This document shows positions 53,910 to 62,532 of a stretch of DNA of 64,000 nt, piece by piece. The notes beneath the pieces were generated by a model. It ran no database searches, was not told the DNA's origin, and saw nothing but the letters and a program-made list of their open reading frames with translations. The stretch's first letter is position 1. Each line of letters starts with the position of its first letter. This DNA comes from Pedobacter steynii (GTDB lineage: Bacteria; Bacteroidota; Bacteroidia; Sphingobacteriales; Sphingobacteriaceae). Where the stretch lies: the NCBI RefSeq assembly GCF_001721645.1, contig NZ_CP017141.1:5332001-5396000 (forward strand), given 5' to 3'. Position numbers and translations under genes: made by a program.

Positions 53910-53942
53910 TACTTTAATTAAGGATCGTTATACCAATAAATG

Positions 53943-53953
53943 AAATCACGTAT
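53943..53953 (+). promoter_or_regulatory. AAATCACGTAT element, copy 2
   Basis: Identical to the element at 53430-53440, 93 bases before the LuxR-type regulator start. A further TACGTA core lies at 53977-53982 in the same promoter region. Confidence 0.4.
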
Positions 53954-54006
53954 AACTACGTTGGGTACCGTATTTATACGTAAACAAAATTGGTAGTTAA
54001 CACAGA

Positions 54007-54025
54007 ACATTTTGAGTAAAAATGT
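54007..54025. repeat. Inverted repeat upstream of the LuxR-type regulator
   Basis: ACATTTT and AAAATGT form perfect seven-base arms around a five-base loop, 22-40 bases before ATG 54047. It could be an autoregulatory site or a leader hairpin. Confidence 0.3.
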
Positions 54026-54046
54026 GTTCTTAATGATAAAAGACAA

Positions 54047-54697
54047 ATGATTAATATACTTCTTGCTGAGGATCACAATGTTGTCCGAAATGGACTCAAA
54101 ATGTTGCTGGAAGCTGACAAAGATCTTAATATAACTGGCGAGGCGATCAACGGACAGCAAGTCCTGGACCTTTTGGAAGGTAGTGATCAAGTTGACGTGG
54201 TTTTATCTGATATTAATATGCCGCTAGTGGATGGGATTTCTCTGATCACAGAACTCAAAAATCGCGGATGCAAAGCTAAAGTTATTATATTGACGATGCA
54301 CGAAAATGAGCAATATGTGCATGAGGCTTTCCGTGAGGGCGCTTTTGGTTACCTGATGAAGAGTGCAAAAGAAGAAGAACTCGTTTATGCAATTAAGCAT
54401 GTTTATTCAGGTGGTTATTATTTGTGTTCAGAACTGGCTATGATTATGTTAAAAAAGAACATGCATAGTACTTTGCATCTTCAACCAAAAGAACCCCTGG
54501 ATATTGATTTTACTGAGCGGGAAATAGAAGTTTTACAACTGATTGCAGAGGGACTAACCAATCAACAGATGTCAGATAAGTTGTTTTTAAGTAAACGGAC
54601 GATCGAAGGACACCGGCAAAGTTTGATCGATAAAACCGAGGCGCCTAATACCGCGGGGTTGATCAGTTTCGCGTTGCGAAACGGTGTGATTGACTAA
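54047..54697 (+). CDS. NarL/FixJ-type LuxR response regulator
   Basis: 216 residues. The receiver has Asp55 in VLSDINMP and the lysine in LMKSAKEEEL. The C-terminal LuxR HTH is FTEREIEVLQLIAEGLTNQQMSDKLFLSKRTIEGHR. It is the only DNA-binding regulator in the signalling island, so it is the probable output for the two HisKA_3 kinases beside it. Confidence 0.94.
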   Translation: MINILLAEDHNVVRNGLKMLLEADKDLNITGEAINGQQVLDLLEGSDQVDVVLSDINMPLVDGISLITELKNRGCKAKVIILTMHENEQYVHEAFREGAFGYLMKSAKEEELVYAIKHVYSGGYYLCSELAMIMLKKNMHSTLHLQPKEPLDIDFTEREIEVLQLIAEGLTNQQMSDKLFLSKRTIEGHRQSLIDKTEAPNTAGLISFALRNGVID

Positions 54698-54746
54698 ATC
54701 AGCTATTAAGATTATGAACACAACACAGATATCCAGTTAATTTTCT

Positions 54747-55844
54747 ATGCCAAATAAAAATGAACAAATCAGCACATTGATTGAGCTGAATGAAGAGTTG
54801 GAAAATTACTTCAGCAACACAATCATACCGCAACTCTTTGTGGATGCACATCTGATACTCAGAAAATTTACGCCACCAGCTATGCGGCAGTTCAAGCTTA
54901 AACATGAATTTATCGGAATGCATCTTGAAGATATTAAAGAGAACTTCAGGTTTCCAACTATCATAGAAAATATTAAGGTTGTTATCGCCACAGGTAAAAT
55001 TCTGGAAAAAGAAATCCAGACTAATGATCTGAGATGGTATCAGATGAATATACTACCCTATATCATCCGGAAAGAAAATAAAACCAATGGCGTTATCATC
55101 ACATTTGTGGATGTTACTCCCCGTATCAGGGATCTCAAGGAGCAGGAAAGGCTGATTGCTGAACATGAACTTTTGTTGGATACCATAGCCCATGATATTA
55201 AAAATCCGCTGCTGGGACTTAGTCTTACGGTTCAGGTACTTAAAAGATTACCTGAAAAGAGCATGGAAAAATTTCCGGTGCTATTGAGAAATGTTGAGAA
55301 TAGTTTAACGGATATAAAGAAAGTGGTAAACGATCTGGTCGATTCCCGCTGGGGTCACCAGCGGTACCAATCGGCAGAAGAATTGGTGGATTTGCAAAAT
55401 ATACTGGAGGATGTAAGGCTGACTTTGGCCCCACAGATTCTGGAATCCGGAGCAATAATCAAAGAAGATCTGGCGATTTCTGAAATTACTTTTATTCGCC
55501 GCAAGCTGCGTAGTGTGATTTACAATTTGTTAAATAACGCGATTAAGTATACTCCGGCAGAACGTCATCCCGAAATTCTGATAACATCATACGAACAGGA
55601 TGGTTTTATGGTGATTAGTGTTACTGACAATGGGATTGGGATTAGTGAAGAAGATCAGAAATTAATTTTTGAAAAATTTCAAAGGTTAAGATTAACTGTT
55701 GATGGATCGGGTGTTGGATTGTACCTGGTCAATACGATAGTATTGAGCTCCGGGGGTAAAATAATCGTGGAGAGCGAGCTGGGTAAGGGATCAGTTTTTA
55801 AAGTGTTTTTAAAAATGGATAAAGGCCTGCCGGCGTCGGTATAA
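54747..55844 (+). CDS. PAS-domain histidine kinase (paralog 2)
   Basis: 365 residues. Same layout as the kinase at 46947: PAS_10-like domain, HisKA with His149 in AHDIKNPL, ATPase with NLLNNAIKYTP and GSGVGLYLVNTI. By eye about nine of the first 68 residues differ between the two. It starts 49 bases after the LuxR-type regulator and has an eight-residue longer C-terminus. The paralogs enclose CheB, the CheB-CheR kinase and two regulators. Confidence 0.93.
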   Translation: MPNKNEQISTLIELNEELENYFSNTIIPQLFVDAHLILRKFTPPAMRQFKLKHEFIGMHLEDIKENFRFPTIIENIKVVIATGKILEKEIQTNDLRWYQMNILPYIIRKENKTNGVIITFVDVTPRIRDLKEQERLIAEHELLLDTIAHDIKNPLLGLSLTVQVLKRLPEKSMEKFPVLLRNVENSLTDIKKVVNDLVDSRWGHQRYQSAEELVDLQNILEDVRLTLAPQILESGAIIKEDLAISEITFIRRKLRSVIYNLLNNAIKYTPAERHPEILITSYEQDGFMVISVTDNGIGISEEDQKLIFEKFQRLRLTVDGSGVGLYLVNTIVLSSGGKIIVESELGKGSVFKVFLKMDKGLPASV

Positions 55845-55861
55845 GTACGCATAGGATGTAC

Positions 55862-55871
55862 AAATACGTAT
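55862..55871 (+). promoter_or_regulatory. AAATACGTAT element, copy 3
   Basis: One base shorter than the AAATCACGTAT elements and with a palindromic ATACGTAT core, 92 bases before the multi-PAS kinase start. Confidence 0.35.
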
Positions 55872-55963
55872 AATTGAGATTCTTATAACATTCTACGATA
55901 CCAGCTGTTAAGGTTTAATATGTGTCATATGAAATGTTGTGTTGAGATAGATAAAATTAGCTA

Positions 55964-58900
55964 ATGGATATTTCTACCGAAATTCTGGATCTTATTCCCC
56001 TGGCATGTTGTCACTTTGATCGGACTAGTGTTTTAACGTATGTTAATGCGCAGGCGTTACACCTTTTTTGCAAAAGCCATGAAGAGTGTGTCGGTAGAAA
56101 GCTCTCTGATATATTTCCGGTAAGTTTGGCTGAGCTATGTTCGAGCGCGCTGGATACCGCCTTGTTCCAGGGAATTGTAGCCGAAACGGATTTTATATCG
56201 CCCGTAACAGATCGATGGGTAAGACTAACAGCGGCTCCTGGAAGTAATGGAGTTGTAATGTCCTTTGTAGATATCCATGACCTTAAATTTGCTGAATACG
56301 CAGATCATCAGTTTAAGCTTCTTGTAACAGCCGGTTCTAATATCGTGTACCGGATGAGTGCGGATTGGACACGGATGTACCATCTGAAAGGCAAAAATAT
56401 GCTTGTTGACACTGAAAAGGTCACTGGAAATTGGATGGATAAATATATTCCTGAAACGGACCAGCTTCTGGTCAGAGCATGCATCGCCCAGGCTATTGAA
56501 TCCAAGAGTATTTTTGAGCTGGAGCATCAGGTCATACAAGCTGATGGATCCCTGGGATGGATTTATTCCCGTGCCGTTCCTGTTTTCGATAGCCAGGACC
56601 AGATTACAGAATGGCTGGGTGCAGTAAGTGATATTACCATGCGTAAGAAGGGCGAGCACGCTCTACGCGAATCACAGAAGAGCTTTAAAATTTCTGCTGC
56701 AAAATATCTTTCTCTATTTAATTCTATTGATCAGGGATTTTGTGTGATTAAAGTACTTTTTGATGGTAATCAAAAGGCTACAGATTATCAATTCCTTGAA
56801 ATAAATCCCGCTTTTGAAGCCCAAACGGGTTTAAAAGACATAATTGGCAAATATATGCGGGAACTTGCTCCCGATCATGAAGAGCATTGGTTTCGTAACT
56901 ATGGAAAAGTAGCACTAGATGGGATGCCAATACGTTTTGAGGCCGAAGCAGTAGCTTTAAAACGTTGGTTTGATGTTTATGCATTTGCAATTGATGAGCC
57001 GGAAAAACATCATGTAGCGATATTGTTTAATGACATTACGGCTAGAAAAGAAATAGAAGATAAGCAAACTTTTTTGCTCAAATTGAGTGACGCACTTCAC
57101 CCTTTAGCAGATCCAAAAAAAACAGTGTCAGTTGCCATGCAGTTACTTGCCGTCCATCTTGGCTTATCGCGGGCACAATATTATGAAATAGAATCCAAGG
57201 ATGAATACCTGACCTCCAGAGGTGGCTACACGGATGGTAAATCATTGATTAGCAAATCCCTGCAGGTGAATGAGTTTGGTGTTGATGCTAAAAAAACATT
57301 TCTTGCGGGTCAAACCATGAGCGTAAGAGGTATTGAATCATTAGTTGGTGTTCCCGTTGTTAAAGACGGTCGGCTTGTAGCTGTTCTTGGGCTTTATCAC
57401 AAGGTTTCACATGACTGGTCGGCTCACGAGATTGCTCTTGCTGAAGAAACGGCCCAGCGTACCTGGGCAGCTTTCGAACGTGCTAAAATAGAAGAAGTGT
57501 TGCGTAAAACTGAATTGCGGCTTTATACTGTATTACAACAGGCTCCGATTGCAATAGCCATTTCTGGGTCCAGTGGTGAAATTTTGTTTCGCAATCGGGT
57601 ATTTGATGAATTATGGGGCCGCCCGGCCCATGAAACCACTGCCAGATTGTATAGCGATTTTTATCAGGGATTTCATTTGGATGGGAAAGCTATTGTTTCT
57701 GAAGATTGGCCAGGATCGCGTGCAGTTCTGGAAGGAAAAGTAATTGATGGCGAGGTACTGGAAATTGTGCGCCAAAATGGGGAGCATATATTTTGCGCCT
57801 TTAATGCTGCCCCCATCCGGGATGAGCAGGGGAGTATCACCGGTGGGGTGGTGCTGTTTCGTGATGTTAGTGTAGAACGCAGTGTCGAAGCTGCTTTGCG
57901 TGCCAGCGAAGAGAAATACAGGAATGAACTGAAAAAGGAAGTTGCTGACCGCACACGGGAACTCCAGGAGAATTATGCTCTGTTGCAAACTATTTATGAT
58001 ACTAACCTGGTTGGTATGTCGGTCTTTGCGCCGGTAAGAGATAACCTTGAGGAGATTGTTGATTTTCAGATTCTTATGGTCAATAAACTGATCGTTAGTG
58101 CTACCGGACGTGATGATATGGTGGGAAAATTGTATGCTGAATTATTCCCTGGGGTAAAGCAAATGGGCCTTTTTGATTTGATGGTTAAAACTTTCAAAAC
58201 GGGAGAACATGGAAAGATGGAGTACCACTATGCCTATGATGGTATTGACCGGTGGTATTCTACGATGTTTGTGAAAGGGGAGGATATTCTGGTCAGTACC
58301 AATCTTGATATCACCGAAAGGGTAAAAGCCGAAGAAGAGCGGTTCAGAAACTATTTGCTATTGCAGCAGTCCGAAGACCTGGCGCAAGCCGGGAGTTGGG
58401 ACTTTGATTTGCTGAGCGGGGCACTTAGTTGGTCTGACGGCATGTACAGGCTTTTTAATTTGCAAAGAGGTGTTGAGGTTAGACCAGAAGTATACCTTGA
58501 TTTTGCTACACCTGAATGCCTGCCTGCTGCACAGCGGATTGTAGACCACTTGCGTAATGGCGATCGGGATTTTGAGGAAACACTGGAGATTCAGGTTAAT
58601 GAAAACGCTACTGTTTTACATATTAAAGCTAATGCAGTTAAAAATGAAAATGGAGATTCCGTGCGTGTGCTGGGTGTGAATATGGATATTACAGCAACTC
58701 GTGAAACCGAACGCAGGCTGCGACTTTTGGAAGCAAGGCAGCAGCAGGAGATTTTTCAGGTCACTTTGAATACCCAGGAACAAGAACGTCGGCGGGTTTC
58801 GGAGAGTTTGCATAATGGTCTTGGTCAGTTGTTGTATGGAACAAAACTGAGCTTAAATTACCTGACGCCTGAAACAGCCATTGAAAATACGGAAAAGTAT

Positions 58901-59431
58901 ATACAGGCCAAACATTATACTCAGGACTTATTAGCGGAAGCTATAAAAGAGACGCGCCGTATTTCTCATGAGCTTATGCCAACGGTTTTGGCTGAATTCG
59001 GACTGAAGGCTGCGATAAAAGAAGTTTGTAGTCAGTTACAGAGTGGTGTTCGGTTTAACTGTACGGTATCTTTAGGAGATTTTAAATTAGATAATTACCT
59101 GGAGCTTGCGGTTTTCAGAACAGTGCAGGAATTGATGATTAATGTGGTAAGACATGCAAATGCAAGCCAGGCTACAGTTATAGTAAATGCCAAAGATAAC
59201 GAAGTAAGGGTTTATGTTAAAGATAATGGGCGGGGAATGGCGATTAAAGCCGATGGCAAGCAGGGAATCGGTCTCTCTTCTATCCGTAATAAAGTTGAGC
59301 TGCTCAAGGGAACGATTTCAATCAAAGGCAAGTCAACATCAGGCACTGTGGTGGATGTCTGTTTCCCAATTTATAATTCCAATCAAATAAAAAAAGAAAC
59401 TCATGGTGAAGATATTACTAGTCGAAGATAA
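55964..59431 (+). CDS. Multi-PAS/GAF histidine kinase (NarL-type)
   Basis: 1155 residues, soluble. Three PAS domains (about 1-110, 115-230, 250-365) are followed by a GAF domain (about 375-510), a PAS (520-650), a linker VADRTREL, two PAS domains (685-905), and a HisKA_3 kinase with His950 in SESLHNGLGQ plus ATPase. From the linker on (about the last 490 residues) it is clearly paralogous to the end of the CheB-CheR kinase. The last 29 bases overlap the next receiver gene, so they are translationally coupled. Confidence 0.93.
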   Translation: MDISTEILDLIPLACCHFDRTSVLTYVNAQALHLFCKSHEECVGRKLSDIFPVSLAELCSSALDTALFQGIVAETDFISPVTDRWVRLTAAPGSNGVVMSFVDIHDLKFAEYADHQFKLLVTAGSNIVYRMSADWTRMYHLKGKNMLVDTEKVTGNWMDKYIPETDQLLVRACIAQAIESKSIFELEHQVIQADGSLGWIYSRAVPVFDSQDQITEWLGAVSDITMRKKGEHALRESQKSFKISAAKYLSLFNSIDQGFCVIKVLFDGNQKATDYQFLEINPAFEAQTGLKDIIGKYMRELAPDHEEHWFRNYGKVALDGMPIRFEAEAVALKRWFDVYAFAIDEPEKHHVAILFNDITARKEIEDKQTFLLKLSDALHPLADPKKTVSVAMQLLAVHLGLSRAQYYEIESKDEYLTSRGGYTDGKSLISKSLQVNEFGVDAKKTFLAGQTMSVRGIESLVGVPVVKDGRLVAVLGLYHKVSHDWSAHEIALAEETAQRTWAAFERAKIEEVLRKTELRLYTVLQQAPIAIAISGSSGEILFRNRVFDELWGRPAHETTARLYSDFYQGFHLDGKAIVSEDWPGSRAVLEGKVIDGEVLEIVRQNGEHIFCAFNAAPIRDEQGSITGGVVLFRDVSVERSVEAALRASEEKYRNELKKEVADRTRELQENYALLQTIYDTNLVGMSVFAPVRDNLEEIVDFQILMVNKLIVSATGRDDMVGKLYAELFPGVKQMGLFDLMVKTFKTGEHGKMEYHYAYDGIDRWYSTMFVKGEDILVSTNLDITERVKAEEERFRNYLLLQQSEDLAQAGSWDFDLLSGALSWSDGMYRLFNLQRGVEVRPEVYLDFATPECLPAAQRIVDHLRNGDRDFEETLEIQVNENATVLHIKANAVKNENGDSVRVLGVNMDITATRETERRLRLLEARQQQEIFQVTLNTQEQERRRVSESLHNGLGQLLYGTKLSLNYLTPETAIENTEKYIQAKHYTQDLLAEAIKETRRISHELMPTVLAEFGLKAAIKEVCSQLQSGVRFNCTVSLGDFKLDNYLELAVFRTVQELMINVVRHANASQATVIVNAKDNEVRVYVKDNGRGMAIKADGKQGIGLSSIRNKVELLKGTISIKGKSTSGTVVDVCFPIYNSNQIKKETHGEDITSRR

Positions 59432-59795
59432 TGAAGTCATCAGGGCAACCATATCCGATTTAATCGGAATGGAAGACAATTTTAGCGTGGAAGGACAGGC
59501 TGCTAACGGGAAAATTGCTCTGGCGCTCATCCAGGACGGTTTGACTGTCGACATTGTCATTACGGATCTCAATATGCCTGAAATGGATGGGATTGAACTC
59601 ACACAAAATATTATAGCCATGAATAAGGATATTAAAGTAATTATTTTGACGATGCATGATAAACAAACCTATCTGGACCGGGCTTTTGCTGCCGGTGCCA
59701 AAGGATATCTGCTTAAAAATGGAGACATGGACGAACTTTATTCGGCAATTGAGAAGGTGTATAATGGCGAAAGCATCATTGGATTATCAGAATAA
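59403..59795 (+). CDS. Single-domain response regulator, NarL-like receiver without HTH
   Basis: 130 residues. Acidic pair in VEDNEV, phospho-acceptor Asp55 in VITDLNMPEMDG, and lysine in LLKNGDMDEL. It resembles the receiver of the LuxR-type regulator at 54047 but stops where the linker and HTH would begin, at a TAA seven bases before the GH130 start. It overlaps its probable kinase by 29 bases. It may be a naturally stand-alone receiver or a truncated regulator. Confidence 0.9.
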   Translation: MVKILLVEDNEVIRATISDLIGMEDNFSVEGQAANGKIALALIQDGLTVDIVITDLNMPEMDGIELTQNIIAMNKDIKVIILTMHDKQTYLDRAFAAGAKGYLLKNGDMDELYSAIEKVYNGESIIGLSE

Positions 59796-59802
59796 GAACA
59801 TA

Positions 59803-60867
59803 ATGAAAGATCTGGCTAAACGTTTTCCCCAAAATCCGTTGCTGATGCCGAAAGATCTGGTCGCCAGCCGCCATGAATTGCAGATCATCAGCCTGCTGAA
59901 CCCGGGTGTGTTCCGTTTTCAAGGTAAAATATGGCTGCTGGTAAGGGTGGCGGAAAGTATTGCTCAAAAAGAAGGGGTAATCTTTTTTCCGGTCATGAAT
60001 GAAATGGGCCAAATGGAAATTATAGAGGTGCCGCTAAATGATCCCGACCTGGTAGCTACGGACGCGCGGATTGTAAATTATAAAGGACTGGATTATCTGA
60101 CTACTGTTTCTCATCTGCGCCTTTTGGTAAGTACAGATGGAATCCATTTTTCTGAACCGGAAACCTGCGAGGCTGCCTTATTTGGTTGCGGAGAGCTAGA
60201 ACGTTATGGTATAGAGGATTGTCGGGTGAGCCAGATCGGAGAGGATTACTACCTGACTTATACGGCTGTATCTGAGAACGGAGTTGGGGTAGGACTAAGA
60301 GTCACCCGGGATTGGCGTCAATTTGAATTTAAAGGTATGATCCTGCCACCTCACAATAAGGATGTAGCAATTTTTGAAACGCAGATTGCGAGTAAATTTT
60401 ATGCCTTACACAGGCCCAGCAGTAAGGAAATTGGCGGCAATTACATCTGGCTTTCAGAGTCGCCGGACGGTTTGCACTGGGGTAATCATAAATGCCTGAT
60501 TAAATCGCGTCCGGGATTTTGGGATAGTGAAAGGGTCGGTGCCGGAGCAGCACCAATCCGAACGCCGTACGGCTGGCTGGAAATTTATCATGGAGCCAAT
60601 GCAGCACAGCAATATTGTCTGGGTGCGTTTTTAATGCAGCTGGAAGATCCAGCAATTGTCATTGCAAGAACCAATGATCCGATCATGGTGCCTACCGAAA
60701 AATATGAGCTGAGCGGTTTTTTTGGCTATGTGGTCTTTACAAATGGACATGTGGTGGACGGTGATCAGTTAACTGTTTATTACGGTGCCGCTGATGAGTT
60801 TGTTTGCGGAGCCTATTTTTCAATCAACAAAATCTTAAGGGCAATGGGCTTTGGACCATTGCTATAA
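59803..60867 (+). CDS. GH130 family glycoside phosphorylase
   Basis: About 354 residues from ATG 59803 (MKDLAKRFP), seven bases after the receiver stop. The five-blade propeller motifs are visible: GIEDCRVSQIGEDYYLTYTAVS with the acid aspartate region, SESPDGLHWG, RVGAGAAPIRTPYGWLEIYHG. GH130 enzymes phosphorolyse beta-mannosides, releasing mannose 1-phosphate. No sugar transporter lies beside it, so it may act on intracellular oligomannose or stored glycan. Starts upstream at 59656 or 59764 lie inside the receiver gene. Confidence 0.9.
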   Translation: MKDLAKRFPQNPLLMPKDLVASRHELQIISLLNPGVFRFQGKIWLLVRVAESIAQKEGVIFFPVMNEMGQMEIIEVPLNDPDLVATDARIVNYKGLDYLTTVSHLRLLVSTDGIHFSEPETCEAALFGCGELERYGIEDCRVSQIGEDYYLTYTAVSENGVGVGLRVTRDWRQFEFKGMILPPHNKDVAIFETQIASKFYALHRPSSKEIGGNYIWLSESPDGLHWGNHKCLIKSRPGFWDSERVGAGAAPIRTPYGWLEIYHGANAAQQYCLGAFLMQLEDPAIVIARTNDPIMVPTEKYELSGFFGYVVFTNGHVVDGDQLTVYYGAADEFVCGAYFSINKILRAMGFGPLL

Positions 60868-60892
60868 CGCAAATTATTTATACCCTAAATTG

Positions 60893-62464
60893 ATGATGAT
60901 GGAAAACAATAAAGATAGTTCTTTTTTGAGAGATAGTGTCAGTAAGAGTGTCTGGCAGGGAACTGCGAATTTTAACGGGGTTAAGCAAGCTACCGGTGTG
61001 CTGGAATCCGGCAAAATATATGATTGTCTGATTGTTGGCGCGGGAATTACCGGGATTACAACAGCTTTACTATTGCAGCGTTCGGGATTATCATGCGTGA
61101 TTGCGGAGGCTCAGGAACCGGGGTTTGGAACAACTGGCGGTACTTCCTCGCATTTGAACACTTTCTTTGATGCTACTTATCCTGAAGTGGAAAGTGACTT
61201 CGGGGAGGAATCGGCTAAACTGCTCGCCCGTGGAGGGAAGGAGGCTTTTAGTATGATTGAGGGGTTTGTCAGAACGCTAAAAATAGATGCTGAGCTGGAA
61301 GGTAAGTCGGCATGGCTTTATGCGGAAAATGAGAAAGAAAGTAAACAGTTACAAAAGATCCTGGAGGCTTCCCAGCGCGCTGGGGTTTCTGTGGAACCTG
61401 ATGGTGAAAACTTGGTGCCCGTTCCTTTTGACTCAGTGATCTGTTTCAAGGGACAGGGGCAGTTTCACCCTCTAAAATATATCCATGGATTGTTGGAAGA
61501 ATTTATTAAGCTCGGGGGTGTACTGGTGAATCATACTTTAATTCGGGAGAGTAGTTTTGAAGACGGTATCTATACCGCAAATTCTGATTCAGTCTCTATC
61601 CGCGCGAAGAAGCTGTTTTATGCTACACATATTCCACCAGGAGTAAATCTGATGAGTTTGAGGAATGCTCCTTACCGTAGTTATGTGCTCGGCCTGAAAT
61701 TGAAGGATGAGAATTATCCCGATGGCCTGGCTTATGATATGCAGGAGCCTTATCATTATTTCCGTACGCATACGATAGACGGACAACCCTATTTGATTGT
61801 AGGCGGTGAAGATCATAAGACCGGTCATGGTGATCCGGAGTTGGCTTTTCGGGAGCTGGAAGAGTATGTACGTCAATATTATGAAGTGGAATCAGTTTCT
61901 TACCGCTGGTCTGCGCAGTATTATATTCCCGTGGATGGATTGCCCTATATCGGACAACTACCTGGTGCTGCTGAAGGTACCTATATCGCTACCGGTTTTA
62001 ATGGAAACGGGATGATGTTTGGTACGCTATCAGCGAAGATCATTGCTGATCTGGTTCTGGGAAATGAAAACGAGTATACCAGTTTATTTAGTCCATCCCG
62101 TATGAAACCTGTAGCGGGTTTTACTGAATTTGTGAAGGAAAATGCGGATGTGGCCTGGCATTTTATTGCCGACCGGTTTTCCGCCGGGCAGCTGCCGGCC
62201 TTGAGCGACCTACAATCTGGCGAGGGAAGAATAGTGGACTTTGAAGGCAAAAAAATAGCGATTTACAAGGATGAGTCTGGAAAAGTAACTGCTTTAAATC
62301 CGATATGTACACATGCTGGCTGCACCGTTCAGTTTAATACTGCTGAGCAAAGCTGGGACTGTCCTTGCCATGGAGGGAGGTTCGATGTTTTAGGAAAGGT
62401 ACTCAATGGTCCGCCTACTAAAGATCTGGAAATGGTGTTGATCAGTTATGACCGGAAGTCTTAA
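60893..62464 (+). CDS. FAD-dependent oxidoreductase with C-terminal Rieske domain
   Basis: About 523 residues from ATG 60893; two more ATGs follow directly. The FAD motif DCLIVGAGITGITTALLLQRSG begins a DAO-type domain ending near residue 400. The C-terminal 90 residues are a Rieske [2Fe-2S] domain with CTHAGC and CPCHGGRFD ligands. Such DAO-Rieske proteins occur widely; the substrate is unknown. It starts 25 bases after the GH130 stop. Confidence 0.9.
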   Translation: MMMENNKDSSFLRDSVSKSVWQGTANFNGVKQATGVLESGKIYDCLIVGAGITGITTALLLQRSGLSCVIAEAQEPGFGTTGGTSSHLNTFFDATYPEVESDFGEESAKLLARGGKEAFSMIEGFVRTLKIDAELEGKSAWLYAENEKESKQLQKILEASQRAGVSVEPDGENLVPVPFDSVICFKGQGQFHPLKYIHGLLEEFIKLGGVLVNHTLIRESSFEDGIYTANSDSVSIRAKKLFYATHIPPGVNLMSLRNAPYRSYVLGLKLKDENYPDGLAYDMQEPYHYFRTHTIDGQPYLIVGGEDHKTGHGDPELAFRELEEYVRQYYEVESVSYRWSAQYYIPVDGLPYIGQLPGAAEGTYIATGFNGNGMMFGTLSAKIIADLVLGNENEYTSLFSPSRMKPVAGFTEFVKENADVAWHFIADRFSAGQLPALSDLQSGEGRIVDFEGKKIAIYKDESGKVTALNPICTHAGCTVQFNTAEQSWDCPCHGGRFDVLGKVLNGPPTKDLEMVLISYDRKS

Positions 62465-62532
62465 AAAAATGTGGTGATTTATAGGGACGTAGCCCCGATT
62501 GCATAAAAATGTTAAACTTTAAATGCCTGATC

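Noticed and set aside
59656..59802. Earlier starts for the GH130 protein
   Set aside because: These lie inside the receiver gene in another frame; the ATG at 59803 follows its stop.
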